DNA of 64,000 nucleotides from Xanthomonas sp. 3793 (GTDB lineage: Bacteria; Pseudomonadota; Gammaproteobacteria; Xanthomonadales; Xanthomonadaceae): assembly GCF_024806835.1 (NCBI RefSeq), contig NZ_JANTYU010000005.1, forward strand, positions 215,095-279,094, in the 5' to 3' direction. Of the stretch, positions 46,964 to 55,790 are shown piece after piece. Both the position numbers and the translations under genes were made by a program. Numbering within the stretch: position 1 is the stretch's first letter; each line of letters begins with the position of its first letter. The notes under the pieces were generated by a model. It did not search any database. It saw nothing but the letters and a program-made list of their open reading frames with translations, and was not told the DNA's origin.

Positions 46964-49459
46964 TCAGCGCCGCGCCACCGACGTTGTCGTCTCCACGCTG
47001 GATGCGGCTGGCTCCGCCAGCGCCAGGGTCTGCCGTGCCGCGCGCAACGGCTCTTGGGCATCGCCAAAGATGCCGGTGAGCACCTGCACCGCCTGCTGCG
47101 CATGCGCGCGCGCGGCGGCGGTCTGGCCGAGCGTGCGCTCGGCCTCGGACATGCCGCGCAGGATCTCGGCGGTCTGCGGATGCGCGCGGCCCAGCACGCG
47201 CAAGCTGGTGGCCAATGCGGCACGCTGTTCGGCCAGCGATGCCGCAGCCTGCCCGGCATCCAGCAGCCAGAACGCGTGATTGCTGCGCATGGTGATGGTG
47301 GTGGGTGCGTCCTCGCCGAGCGCGGCGCGCGCGCGCTCGAACGCGGCACGATAATGCGGGCCGGCCTCGGCCAGCTTGCCCTGCTGACGCAGCGCGCCGG
47401 CCAGGTTGCCTTCCACCATCAGGGTATCCATGGCGTTGTCGCCATAGAGCTTGCGGGTGATCTGCAGCAGCGGCGCAAGTTCGGCCTGGGCGCCGGCAAA
47501 ATCGCGTTGCATCAACAGATACACCGACAGGCTGTTGCGCATTGACAGCACCAGCGGATGCTCGGCCCCGTGCAGGGCGATGCGCTCGCGCAGCAGGCTG
47601 CGCTGCAAGGCGATGGCCGGGAGCAGCTGGCCGACATCGGCCAGCAGGGCGGCATAGACGGTGCCCGCATTGATGCGCTGATCCGCGCTGGTCGCAGGGT
47701 TGGCCAGCGCCGCCACATAGGCGCGCCGGCTCTCGGTCATCGCCTCGCCCATGCGGCCCTGCTCGCGCAGCGTCCAGCCCAGCCAGGCGCGCATTTCATT
47801 GCCGATGGCCTGATGTTGCAGATCGCCGCGCTCGGCCTGCGCAATGCCCCGACGCAGCACCTGCGCCGCTTCGTCGCGCTGGCCTGCACCGCGCAGTGCC
47901 TGGCCGAGCATGGAAGCCGTCTTCAACGCCGGTTCGCTGCCCGCGCCCATGCTCTGCTGTGCCAGTGCATGGGCGGTGCGCAGATGCTGCACCGCCTGCG
48001 GAAAATCGGCCAGCGCGATCAAGGTACCGCCCAATGTCTTTTCCACATCGGTGCGCGCATCGGGCTGGCTGGCCAGTTCGTGCGCGGCGCGCTGCGAGGC
48101 CTGCTCCAGCACACGCAGCATCAGGGTCTTGTCCAGATCCCTGGCGATCGCCGGGTCCACGCTGGACAGCACCGAGGTCATGAAATCGCCGGTGACGCGC
48201 GCACGTTGCGCATCGCGTGCGGCCTGCTGCAGCGACCACAGCGTGGCGCCCAGGCCGGCGACCACGGCCATCGCCACCAACCCACCGGCCAGCACGCCAC
48301 TGCGATGGCGCTGGGTGAACTTGCGCAGCCGCAATAGCCGGCCAGCGCGCAGCGCCCGCGGCGGGTAGCCATCGAGCCAGCGGTGCAGGTCGTCCAGCAG
48401 CGCCGACACCGAGGCGTAGCGCGCCACCGGCTCCGGCGCCAGGGCGCGCAACACGATCGCATCCAGGCCATCGCGCAGTTGCTGCTGCAGACGCGCATGG
48501 GTGGTCGCGCGCGCCGCGCAGATGCGCGCCTGCGCCTGCGCCGGCACCGATGCCACGCGCTGCGATGGCGGCTGCGGCAGCCCGTCGCGTCCGGCCACCG
48601 GTACCAGCCCGCAGCTCAGTTCATAGAACATCGCCCCCAGTGCGTAGATGTCGCTGCGCGCGTCCACCTGCTGCACGCCGCGCGCCTGCTCCGGGCTCAT
48701 GTAGCCGGGCGTGCCGCGCCCATGCGCCGAGGTCACGCCGGGGTTGGCGGCATCGACGGCGATGCCGAAGTCGATCACCCCCGGCATCGGCCGCCCATCG
48801 ATCTCGCTGACCAGCACGTTGCTGGGCTTGAGGTCGCGATGGATCACGCCTTTCTGATGCGCGTGCTGCACCGCCTCGCTCACCCGCAGCATCAGCAACA
48901 CGCGCGCATGCAACGACAACCGCTGCGCATCGCACCACCAAGTGATCGGCTCGCCGCGCAGGTACTCCATCACCAGGTAGGGCCGGCCCTGGGCGTCGGT
49001 GCCCACATCGTGGATCTGCGCGATGGCCGGGTGCACCATCTGCGCGAGCAGCCGGCATTCGAACTCGAACAACGCACGGCCCTGCACATCCAGCGCATCG
49101 GCGGCCACCAGCTTGATCGCCACTTCGCGCTCGTAAGCACCGTCGGCGCGATGGCCCAGATACACCTGGCCCATGCCGCCGGCACCGATCAGGCGGTCGA
49201 TCGCCCATGCACCAAAACGCGTACCGGCCGGCAGTTCCGGCAAGGGCGCGCGCAATGCGGCGGCGGCCTGTCTCAGCGGCGCACGCACGCGCAGCGTGGC
49301 CTGCGATTCCACCGCCAGCATCGCCAGCAATTCATCGCGCAACACCGCATCGTCACCGGCCTGCGCACGCGCAAAGGCCTCGCGCTCGTGCGCTGGCAGC
49401 TGGCAGGCCTGATGGAACAGCGCTTCCAGCCGCTGCCAGGCAGTGGCCGCCACGCTCAC
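46964..49459 (-). CDS. pknS: PknS transmembrane Ser/Thr kinase activating the T6SS sigma factor
   Basis: About 831 residues if translation starts at GTG 49459, whose GTGA overlaps the ecfK stop; a GTG at 49477 is also possible. The cytoplasmic Hanks kinase is complete: GAGGMG loop 92-97, Lys116, HRD 207-209, DFG 230-232 and GTPGYMSPEQA. One transmembrane helix (VLAGGLVAMAVVAGLGATLWSL) leads to a large TPR-rich periplasmic sensor. In X. citri, PknS with the sigma factor EcfK induces the T6SS on contact with amoebae; order and architecture here match. The signal sensed by the TPR domain is unknown. Confidence 0.9.
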   Translation of the reverse strand: MSVAATAWQRLEALFHQACQLPAHEREAFARAQAGDDAVLRDELLAMLAVESQATLRVRAPLRQAAAALRAPLPELPAGTRFGAWAIDRLIGAGGMGQVYLGHRADGAYEREVAIKLVAADALDVQGRALFEFECRLLAQMVHPAIAQIHDVGTDAQGRPYLVMEYLRGEPITWWCDAQRLSLHARVLLMLRVSEAVQHAHQKGVIHRDLKPSNVLVSEIDGRPMPGVIDFGIAVDAANPGVTSAHGRGTPGYMSPEQARGVQQVDARSDIYALGAMFYELSCGLVPVAGRDGLPQPPSQRVASVPAQAQARICAARATTHARLQQQLRDGLDAIVLRALAPEPVARYASVSALLDDLHRWLDGYPPRALRAGRLLRLRKFTQRHRSGVLAGGLVAMAVVAGLGATLWSLQQAARDAQRARVTGDFMTSVLSSVDPAIARDLDKTLMLRVLEQASQRAAHELASQPDARTDVEKTLGGTLIALADFPQAVQHLRTAHALAQQSMGAGSEPALKTASMLGQALRGAGQRDEAAQVLRRGIAQAERGDLQHQAIGNEMRAWLGWTLREQGRMGEAMTESRRAYVAALANPATSADQRINAGTVYAALLADVGQLLPAIALQRSLLRERIALHGAEHPLVLSMRNSLSVYLLMQRDFAGAQAELAPLLQITRKLYGDNAMDTLMVEGNLAGALRQQGKLAEAGPHYRAAFERARAALGEDAPTTITMRSNHAFWLLDAGQAAASLAEQRAALATSLRVLGRAHPQTAEILRGMSEAERTLGQTAAARAHAQQAVQVLTGIFGDAQEPLRAARQTLALAEPAASSVETTTSVARR

Positions 49460-49995
49460 AGCTGCGCCGCCAGCCACACCCGCGCAAAACGCAAATCGCG
49501 TTCCAGCGTGGGCACCGACACCTCCAGCTGCTCGGCCGCCTCGGCCACGCTGAAGCCCACCAGCTCGGTCAACGCAAAGGCACGGGCCTTGCGCTCATCC
49601 ACCCGCGCCAGCTTGTCGAAGGCATCGGCCACCACCATCAGCGCCTCCGGCCGCGCCGCGCCGTCGGACAAGCTGATCGTCAAGGTCACTGCCTGCCCGA
49701 GCCGCTTGGCGCTGGCCTGCTGCCGCGCCAGATCCACCAGCAGGTGGCGCATCTGCAACGCCGCCACCGCATAGAAGTGCGTCCGCGAACGGAACGCCTG
49801 CTGGCCTTGCTGCAGCCGCATCCACGCCTCGTGCACCAGCTCGGTCGCCTGCAGCCCGGCGCGCGCATCGCGACGCAGCTCGCGCATTGCGGTGGCGCGC
49901 AGCACCTCGTAGACCTGCCGCGCCAACGCATCGCCCGCCCCGGGCGCGTCCTGCTGCCAGGCCTGCAACAACTCGGTGATCGGCAGCTCGGACAT
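49456..49995 (-). CDS. ecfK: ECF43-type sigma factor EcfK controlling the T6SS
   Basis: 179 residues. Region 2 reads GLQATELVHEAWMRLQQG followed by RSRTHFYAVAALQMRHLLVD; region 4 is ALTELVGFSVAEAAEQLEVS then VPTLERDLRFARVWL. No anti-sigma gene is adjacent, as in ECF43 systems, which are switched on by kinase phosphorylation instead. Thr51, within LQAT-ELVHEAW, corresponds to the conserved phosphorylated threonine in this group as I recall it for EcfK. It is directly upstream of pknS with overlapping codons. It is expected to direct transcription of T6SS genes. Confidence 0.9.
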   Translation of the reverse strand: MSELPITELLQAWQQDAPGAGDALARQVYEVLRATAMRELRRDARAGLQATELVHEAWMRLQQGQQAFRSRTHFYAVAALQMRHLLVDLARQQASAKRLGQAVTLTISLSDGAARPEALMVVADAFDKLARVDERKARAFALTELVGFSVAEAAEQLEVSVPTLERDLRFARVWLAAQL

Positions 49996-50223
49996 CGGGG
50001 CCCATCTCGCCTGCGTGGGAGCGCAGTATCCCGCATTGGCGGCTGGGTGGATCGTTCAATCCATAACGGTTTAGCTCGCCCGGGGCGAAGGCTGGGCAAC
50101 CGGCCCGCTCGGCTTGGAGCGGCCAGCACGTGGCGCACATTGCTGCGGTGGATGCCGGCAGCGGCTAGGCACCGGCCATGTGCCCTCGCGGTTGCGCGGT
50201 CGCCATTTGGGGTCAGGCGACCA
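49996..50223. other. Gap upstream of ecfK
   Basis: 228 bases between the DUF2147 gene stop and the ecfK start on the same strand. It presumably contains the ecfK promoter, but no motif was recognised. There is no sign of a terminator with a T tract. Confidence 0.35.
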
Positions 50224-50646
50224 TCAAGGAGCGCGCTGCCAGGTCGGACCCTGACAGATGAAGGCCACGCAGCCTTCCACCTTCAGGGAGCCGTCCACCT
50301 CGCGCTTGATCTTGGCGGCATAGGTCTTGCCGGATTCGGGGTTGTAGATCTTGCCTTTCCACAGATCCCCTGCGTCCACCAGCTCGCTGAGGATCACTGT
50401 TCCTTCCATGGGGGTGTGGCGCTTGGCCGGATCCGGATTGAGCGCATCGGTTGTCCGGCTACCGGGCTTGGCCCGCAATACCTTGACGATGGTGCCGCAT
50501 AACGACGCACCGCATGGCTGGATATCGACCAGTGCCTGCTGGTTATCGGTGAACCACTTTCCGGTGATCGGTTCGGCAGCGAATGCGGTTGCGCTGGAAG
50601 CGACGAGTGCAAGTGCGAGATAGCTTGTGACAGCGATCGGGTTCAT
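50224..50646 (-). CDS. DUF2147 secreted protein
   Basis: 140 residues from MNPIAVTSYLALALVASSAT at 50646, giving a clear signal peptide ending AFAA and a GGAAA ribosome site. The mature part has DUF2147 features: ITGKWFTDNQQALVDIQPCG, LCGTIVKV and GKIYNPESGKTYAAKIK with the paired cysteines CVAFICQ near the end. These are periplasmic lipocalin-like beta-barrels of unknown ligand. It starts the non-T6SS insertion between ecfK and tssH. Confidence 0.85.
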   Translation of the reverse strand: MNPIAVTSYLALALVASSATAFAAEPITGKWFTDNQQALVDIQPCGASLCGTIVKVLRAKPGSRTTDALNPDPAKRHTPMEGTVILSELVDAGDLWKGKIYNPESGKTYAAKIKREVDGSLKVEGCVAFICQGPTWQRAP

Positions 50647-50955
50647 CGGAGTTTCCAACCATCGATAGGGGAGTGACTTGCGCATTGCCGATTGATGCAA
50701 CGACCCAGGCCGCACGGCCGCGTCGCTGGATTCAATGGCAAGCGGATGCTATCGATGCACTGTTGGAAGATGATTGGCTGCTTGCAGCCCAGCAAGGTTC
50801 TCAAGATGTGGGACTTCCGGAAGGCGTGAGGTGCCCTGGATGCCCAGCCATCTAACGACGCCTGCGTGGCTTTGTCGGAAACCTGCAGTGCCTGCTCGTT
50901 TGAGAGAGCTCACCCCGGTGCGTTGCAGCGCACGCGTCTGGCGTGCCTGACGCGC
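50647..50955. other. Intergenic region, no gene seen
   Basis: 309 bases between the ThuA-like and DUF2147 genes. A short plus-strand open frame here has no ribosome site. No structure or repeat was noticed. Confidence 0.4.
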
Positions 50956-51678
50956 TCAGCAGTCGGGCACGTGCCCGGCCGCATAGCGCAGCCCCTGCTG
51001 CAATTGGCCCAGAAAATCCGCATTTTCATACACCGCCGCATCATGGCCCAGGCCGGTGTACCAAGCCCGGCCGCCGTCGAAGGCGTGGCACCAGGCAATG
51101 GGATGGTCCGCGCCCATCGTACCGCCGGCATAGAGGCGCTCGTCTACCGTGGCCACCACCTGCACCTGGCCGCGCGGATTGTGCCGGTAGTTGTAGATCT
51201 CGTCGGTGATCGGCCAGGCATCGCCCACCGAATGGCCATCGCGCTCGCGCTGCACGCGGGTGGACTGCAGCCCCGGCGGATGTTTCTTGAACCATGCCCC
51301 GACCAATCGCCCATACCAAGGCCACTGGTAGCCGGTATCGGCGGCCGAATGTACACCCAGGAATCCACCGCCCTGGCGGATGAACCCCTCGAAGGCCTGC
51401 TGCTGCGCCGGCGCGAGGATCTCGCCGGTCGTGCTGGCGAACGCCACCACGCGGTAACGCGCGAGGTTGTCGGCAGTGAAGACGTCCGCGTCCTCGCTGT
51501 GGTCGGCCACCATGCCCTGCGCTTGCGCGAGTTGCCGCAGCGTCTCCACCGCCGTTGGAATCGACTCGTGGCGGAACCCGGCCGTCTTGGTGAAGATCAG
51601 CACCCGCTCCGGAGCGGACCCGGCAGTGGCGGTGAGGGAGGCAAGCATGCAGATCAGGGCGAGCAGGAGTCTGTGCAT
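50956..51678 (-). CDS. Secreted ThuA-domain protein
   Basis: 240 residues from MHRLLLALICMLASLTATAG at 51678, giving a signal peptide. The ThuA (trehalose-utilisation, glutamine-amidotransferase-like) fold is indicated by VLIFTKTAGFRHESIPTAV near the start, GGGFLGVHSAADTGYQWPWY, and HPIAWCHAFDGGRAWYTGLG with HDAAVYEN near the end. Such proteins are linked to sugar metabolism but biochemical roles are mostly unproven. It is periplasmic here. It has no visible operon partner and no T6SS connection beyond location. Confidence 0.85.
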   Translation of the reverse strand: MHRLLLALICMLASLTATAGSAPERVLIFTKTAGFRHESIPTAVETLRQLAQAQGMVADHSEDADVFTADNLARYRVVAFASTTGEILAPAQQQAFEGFIRQGGGFLGVHSAADTGYQWPWYGRLVGAWFKKHPPGLQSTRVQRERDGHSVGDAWPITDEIYNYRHNPRGQVQVVATVDERLYAGGTMGADHPIAWCHAFDGGRAWYTGLGHDAAVYENADFLGQLQQGLRYAAGHVPDC

Positions 51679-52225
51679 GCGTGCATTGTTGCGCGATATC
51701 GGTTCCAACGCGCGTCTTCGCTGTTGCCTGCGCTGATCGCATGCGAGGCTGATGACCAAAGTGACCGACCGCGCGCTCCTTTCATCCTCACCGCTTGAGG
51801 TTTCGCAGGTGCCGCGCTGTGTGTTGCCATCCGCGCGCAACCCCGCGATGAGGTCTCGAATCTGGATCCGTACAGGCCTTCACTGTCGTGGCGCAAGCCG
51901 AGACGGGCATCGAGGCCTGCGACTTTTGTGTTGAAGTTGCCGTCACCTGCGCACCGCCTGCATTGCAGCCGTTGTGTCCCGTGCGCAGATTACTGACGCG
52001 ACCCGGCACACGAAGCGTTCGAAGTCGCTCGTGAGCGCTCTTGGCTAGCTGCGCGTGTTTGTCCGGCGCGATGGACACCAACACCCGGGGAATGACATGA
52101 CAGACAGGGGGCCTACGCAATTTGCCACGCGGTGTCGAGGCGGCGCCTACCTACTGAAACCGCCCATCGGCGCGACCCCGTCTGCCCGCGCTAACCTGCG
52201 CGCAGCAAGGCAGGCCATCTCACGC
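51679..52225. other. Intergenic region, no gene seen
   Basis: 547 bases with no supportable gene, RNA or repeat. A plus-strand frame starting near 52097 (MTDRGPTQ) runs antisense into the next gene and is judged a shadow. Confidence 0.4.
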
Positions 52226-52960
52226 TTAGCGCTTGGCCGCCTCGCACAGCTTGCGATTGAACCAGGTGGACCGGGCGATGGGCAGGTAGGCGTCCCAGTC
52301 GCTGGGCGGAAGCATCGTGCTGTGTTGATCCAGCTCCGCCTGGAACGAGGCCTCGTCGCGACTGCGACCAGCCATGGTGCCGTCCAGCGCCGCCAGGCAC
52401 TCCTGCGGGCGATTCAGGCGCAGCAGGGTGAGGGCGCGGTCGTTGGAGAAACGGTCGCGATCGAGCCAGGTGAAAAACTCGCCGCACTCGCCCGCAAATG
52501 CCTGCATGCCGGTAAGTGCTTCGGCATAGCGCTTGCCGCGATAGTCCCGCAGATACGCCTCACGTCGTCGGCTGCTGGCAGCGGACGTGCAGCCGGCCGG
52601 CAACTGCAGGTAGTCGCCTTCGAAGCTGGCGCGCATGCCGCAGTAATCGCGGCAGCTATCCTGGGTGAGTGCGGCAATGCTGAAGCCACCCGCCACTGGC
52701 TTGAACGACAGCTTGCAAGGCGCGTCGCTGGCATCGCTCACCTCGGCCTTGTCGCCCTGCAGCGTGCCCTCCAGCGAACAGCTGTGGCCGTTGGCACCCA
52801 CGGCGAGAATCTCGAAGTGGCGCGCCCCATCCTTGTCGCCGACCTGCAGGCTGCCCCAGCCTTGCTTGGTGCCGTATTGGCCGGGCGTCGGACCAGCCGC
52901 CACCGCGCCGAATGCCGCCAACCACAGCAGTATCCCACTCCATCCATATCGCCGTGCCAT
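52226..52960 (-). CDS. Secreted protein of unknown function
   Basis: 244 residues from MARRYGWSGILLWLAAFGAV at 52960, with a signal peptide ending VAAG. The N-terminal half looks like a beta-sandwich (GSLQVGDKDGARHFEILAVG, HSCSLEGTLQGDKAEV) with two conserved-looking Cys pairs (CSLE/PCKLSF, SCRDYCG). The C-terminal half is helical (REAYLRDYRGKRYAEALTGM, CLAALDGTMAG) and TPR-like. It is probably periplasmic. No family was recognised. The next gene upstream, 70 bases away on the same strand, encodes a CPBP protease homologue. Confidence 0.65.
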   Translation of the reverse strand: MARRYGWSGILLWLAAFGAVAAGPTPGQYGTKQGWGSLQVGDKDGARHFEILAVGANGHSCSLEGTLQGDKAEVSDASDAPCKLSFKPVAGGFSIAALTQDSCRDYCGMRASFEGDYLQLPAGCTSAASSRRREAYLRDYRGKRYAEALTGMQAFAGECGEFFTWLDRDRFSNDRALTLLRLNRPQECLAALDGTMAGRSRDEASFQAELDQHSTMLPPSDWDAYLPIARSTWFNRKLCEAAKR

Positions 52961-53030
52961 CGCCGCGTCCTGTGTTCGACCAAGCGGCAAGTGTGCGGCA
53001 TGGCGGCGACGCCAGGCCAGGCCAGTCCAG

Positions 53031-53690
53031 TCAGGTATAGACCATCAAGCCCAGCAGATCCAGCGCGCCATGCGCCAGGATCGCCGGCCATAACCGCCCG
53101 CGTCGGGCCACCCACCAACCCAGGATCAACCCGATCATCAGGATGCTGATGGCGCCGATCGGACCCTGATACAGGTGATACGAGGTGCGGATCGCCACGC
53201 TTACATTCACCGCGAACGCCCGGCCATGCCGCGGCTCCAGGGCGCGGATCACGTAACCGCACACGAATACTTCTTCGAAGATCGGATTGATCAGCGAGAT
53301 GGCCAGCACAGCCGTGATCGATAGCCGCCCGACGACCATCGCATCGAATGGATTCGTGTTGCTCCCCGAGCTCCAGTTCAACAGCGTCAGTGGATAGGTG
53401 ACCAACAGGCACACCGCCAGCAAGCCGAGCCCCGCCGCCAAGTCGCGCCGCTGCCACTGCAGCCCCAGCGACTGCGGCCTCCATCCACGGAACCACAGCA
53501 TTGGCAACAAGATCGCCAGAACGAGCAGTTCGTAGAACACCATGCCCCACAGGCTCGCGTCGGAGAAGACCGGCTCGACGGCATCGCGCGCGACTGCCGA
53601 AACGCTGGACCAGATCGAAAGCCCAAACGCAATCGTCACCACGAGCAACAACTCGCCCCATCTGGCAGACGCTCCTTCACGTTGTTGCAT
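53031..53690 (-). CDS. CPBP-family intramembrane protease homologue
   Basis: 219 residues from MQQREGASARWGELL at 53690. It has about six hydrophobic segments and the three CPBP/Abi motifs: INPIFEEVFVCGYVIRAL (EExxxR motif with Cys in place of Arg), RTSYHLYQG (His) and AHGALDLLG (HxxxD). CPBP proteins are glutamate-type membrane proteases, some involved in prenyl-protein processing, bacteriocin self-immunity or anchoring. Loss of the motif-1 arginine may reduce activity. Given the nearby toxin-like genes an immunity role is conceivable but is only inference. Confidence 0.8.
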   Translation of the reverse strand: MQQREGASARWGELLLVVTIAFGLSIWSSVSAVARDAVEPVFSDASLWGMVFYELLVLAILLPMLWFRGWRPQSLGLQWQRRDLAAGLGLLAVCLLVTYPLTLLNWSSGSNTNPFDAMVVGRLSITAVLAISLINPIFEEVFVCGYVIRALEPRHGRAFAVNVSVAIRTSYHLYQGPIGAISILMIGLILGWWVARRGRLWPAILAHGALDLLGLMVYT

Positions 53691-53742
53691 CGATCTTCCT
53701 TGGCATGCCTTGATTGCAGATACGCAACTTGAAACGCGCTGT

Positions 53743-54125
53743 CTAGCGGCAGGCCTGCACGACCGCTCGCTCGACAGCCTGCATGAAATCCGGATCGCCA
53801 CGCATCTTAGTATCGGCGCGGGCGCTGTCGCGCACATGGGTGGCGCGCGTACACGCCTCCGCGCTCGGCTGGCGCTCGTAACTGATCAGGCGTAAGCCCA
53901 GGTTTGACTCCTGGCCGTGGTAGACGCGGTTTGTGGGCCTGCCTGCGCCGCCGTTGCCGTCGGGGCCGGCACGGCTTGCTTGGTCCAACGCTTCTGCTCG
54001 GCGCCGTCGGCGCACGGCGTGGACTGGTAAACGGTCCCCAGCTTTGCATCGCTGCACTTGTAGGCCGACTGCGCCGCTGCCGGCAATGTCAGCATGTACA
54101 TCGCTATCGCAAGACTTCTTTTCAT
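53743..54125 (-). pseudogene. DUF4124-like secreted protein, frameshifted
   Basis: The ATG at 54125 has a strong AGGAGGGG ribosome site and starts a signal peptide (MKRSLAIAMYMLTLPAAAQS) followed by a DUF4124-like YKCSDAKLGTVYQSTPCADG. This frame stops at 53886. A second frame, open from upstream and ending at 53743, carries a convincing continuation (ESNLGLRLISYERQPSAEAC, DPDFMQAVERAVVQACR), so a one- or two-base shift between about 53915 and 53965 probably split the gene. The whole would encode about 127 residues. A sequencing error cannot be excluded; a truncated but functional 79-residue protein is the other option. Confidence 0.6.
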
Positions 54126-54532
54126 TATCCCCCCTCCTAAACGGCATAGCTTACCGATAGCAGGGAGCAAAGCGGTGTCTCTTGGAGCACGCGTTCTGTT
54201 CTTCGGTGGCGAAGACGGGTAAAGCGCGCCTGGCGGCTTGTTACCGAGCGGCTTGGATCGTCGAAAAACCGGCACATTGCCGATGACAGCGCCAAGCGGA
54301 CGCACAGCGCTCGCTGACCGATGTCGCATGCACTTTTTTTTTCGGCGGAGACCAATCCAGCCGGCGATGGAAGCGCAGACGAACTGCATTGACCGCCGGC
54401 GCGCAAGCAAAGCGGCCGTCGACGCATCTTTTTGCGGGCATTAAGCGGCTCGTCGGCACCGCAAGTCGCTGCTGTCGATCGATAAGTTAACCTGACCCCG
54501 TTACCGGACCCCGTTACCGTAACCCCGTTACC
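54126..54532. other. Gap with CCCCGTTACCG repeats before IS remnant
   Basis: 407 bases with no gene. At the right end (54489-54533) AACCTGACC precedes three direct copies of CCCCGTTACCG (from about 54496, 54509 and 54523), running straight into the transposase fragment. The same phrase recurs near 55500. Confidence 0.55.
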
Positions 54533-54846
54533 GATCTGAAGTCGCATCGCTACGGCCAAGCGATGGAAGACAGCCTGACCCGTCACGGTGAGCGGCTGCG
54601 GATCCTGTTGTTGCTCAATACGCTGGCCACCTTCGCCAGTTGGCTAGCGAGACTGGGCTGCGAAGCCACCGGTATCGCCCAGTGGCTATCGCAGCGCAAC
54701 AGCACACGCAAGCTCTACTCGACACTGCGCGTCGGCCGCGAGGCGCTGGTCAAGCGCTGGCCGATGAAACCGGTCTCACGCTGGCTAGAACGCTTGCGCA
54801 CACTTCCCGACGCAGTGCGCGAACAAATGACGTCGGTACTTCAAAA
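54533..54846 (+). mobile_element. IS4-family transposase remnant (C-terminal piece)
   Basis: The plus-strand frame from 54533 reads DLKSHRYGQAMEDSLTRHGE, then RLRILLLLNTLATFASWLA and GCEATGIAQWL, matching my recollection of the C-terminal region of IS4-type transposases common in xanthomonads. The N-terminus and catalytic DDE residues are missing, and it begins directly after the CCCCGTTACCG repeats. The frame stays open to 54940 but the sequence after about 54846 becomes AT-rich and unrelated. It is a dead fragment marking an insertion border. Confidence 0.75.
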
Positions 54847-54936
54847 CCGTGGGATACCTAAAAACCTGCCCCCCACTTGCTCACCATTTGCTCGGCTCCT
54901 TTTTTCTCTTGCCTTTCGATCCTTTTTTAATTTTCC

Positions 54937-55362
54937 TTAAATTTTAGGCGTCCAGCCAGGCGGAAAACCTTTCGTGTTTGACCAAGTGCCAGAACTCTTA
55001 TATTTTAAAAAAGTTTGCTTCTTTAATGGCTGATTGCTATTAAGCAACTTACTTGAAAGCCCACCATAATGCTCCCAGTAGTACTGCTCCGCCGCAACAA
55101 TCTCTAGCCAGGTGTAGTCCTTACAGTCGTATAATTTCCGCGGGTAGTACGGCCATTTTTCATCGTTTTTGTTTTGATAGGCTGCATCATTAAACTTGGT
55201 CTTATGCCATGGATAAGCCTTGTCATTATTTACATGCTCAATAAATCTAGATCCATCTCTTTGGTAGTCGGTAAGGCCGACATAAACAATTGAACTTACT
55301 GACGATTCATATATTGCGTAGATTGAACCACGATAAGTGTTTATATCGGTAAGATCAGGCAT
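54937..55362 (-). CDS. Orphan GIY-YIG nuclease-like protein, toxin candidate
   Basis: 141 residues from the ATG at 55362 (MPDLTDINTYRG); a GTG at 55383 would add seven. The N-terminal signature SIYAIYE...IVYVGLT matches the GIY-YIG core, followed by an Arg (DGSRFIEHV), a His nearby and a Glu in VAAEQYYWEHYGG, the expected catalytic set, with a later Asn pair (LLNSNQP). The gene is AT-rich with codon use unlike its neighbours, suggesting transfer. No endonuclease partner or repair-type domain is attached. Its position inside a T6SS locus suggests a toxin or effector remnant; a stand-alone homing-type nuclease is the alternative. No immunity gene was recognised. Confidence 0.65.
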   Translation of the reverse strand: MPDLTDINTYRGSIYAIYESSVSSIVYVGLTDYQRDGSRFIEHVNNDKAYPWHKTKFNDAAYQNKNDEKWPYYPRKLYDCKDYTWLEIVAAEQYYWEHYGGLSSKLLNSNQPLKKQTFLKYKSSGTWSNTKGFPPGWTPKI

Positions 55363-55790
55363 TTTTATCTCGCTTGTTGCCACAAATTGGCCTAAAGAAA
55401 TATTTCATACATCGCTTTTTTCACAGAAATCACTGCATATTCGTTCTTCAGCAGGGGAAACGGCGAGGAGACGGGGTCAATGTGTACTTACGAAGTGAAC
55501 CGAACCCCGTTACCGCCCCGTTACCGGCGACGACCAACGCGTTAGTCGGCCTCCTCGACGAACTCACTAACCGTGTAGCCCGTCATCCGCAACCGATACT
55601 GGCTCAGCGCGAACTCGCCATCGAGATTGTTCGGAGCGGGCAAACGGGGTCGGGCAAACGGAGTCAGGTTGACTTCCAGATAACCCTGATCCTGTTTTCG
55701 GTCAGGCGACGTCGCAAAGCCATCTACAGGTTGCTATAGTCAAATGCTGCTTAAATAATGATTTACCTATCTACTACTGATTAAAAATTT
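55363..55790. other. AT-rich gap with repeat motifs and a gene-tail fragment
   Basis: 428 bases between the two toxin-like genes. It has CCCCGTTACCG copies near 55497-55527 and an AAACGGAGTCAGG motif at 55641-55699. On the minus strand 55523-55640 reads as a plausible protein tail (LSQYRLRMTGYTVSEFVEEAD then stop) with no start, possibly the remains of a lost gene. Intact immunity genes were not found. Confidence 0.45.
55641..55699. repeat. Interspersed AGTCAGG(T/C)TGACTTC repeat, copy 1
   Basis: AAACGGAGTCAGGTTGACTTCCA here matches AAACAGAGTCAGGCTGACTTCTA at 56347 in 20 of 23 bases. A downstream AACCCTGATCCTGTTTT forms a partial inverted mate. The related AACCTGACCCCGTT occurs at 54489. Each copy lies at a border of a toxin-like gene. 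Confidence 0.65.

Noticed and set aside
55374..55739. A 121-codon plus-strand frame between the toxin-like genes, considered as immunity gene
   Set aside because: It runs through the interspersed repeats, lacks a ribosome site and starts inside the GIY-YIG gene; no coherent protein pattern.
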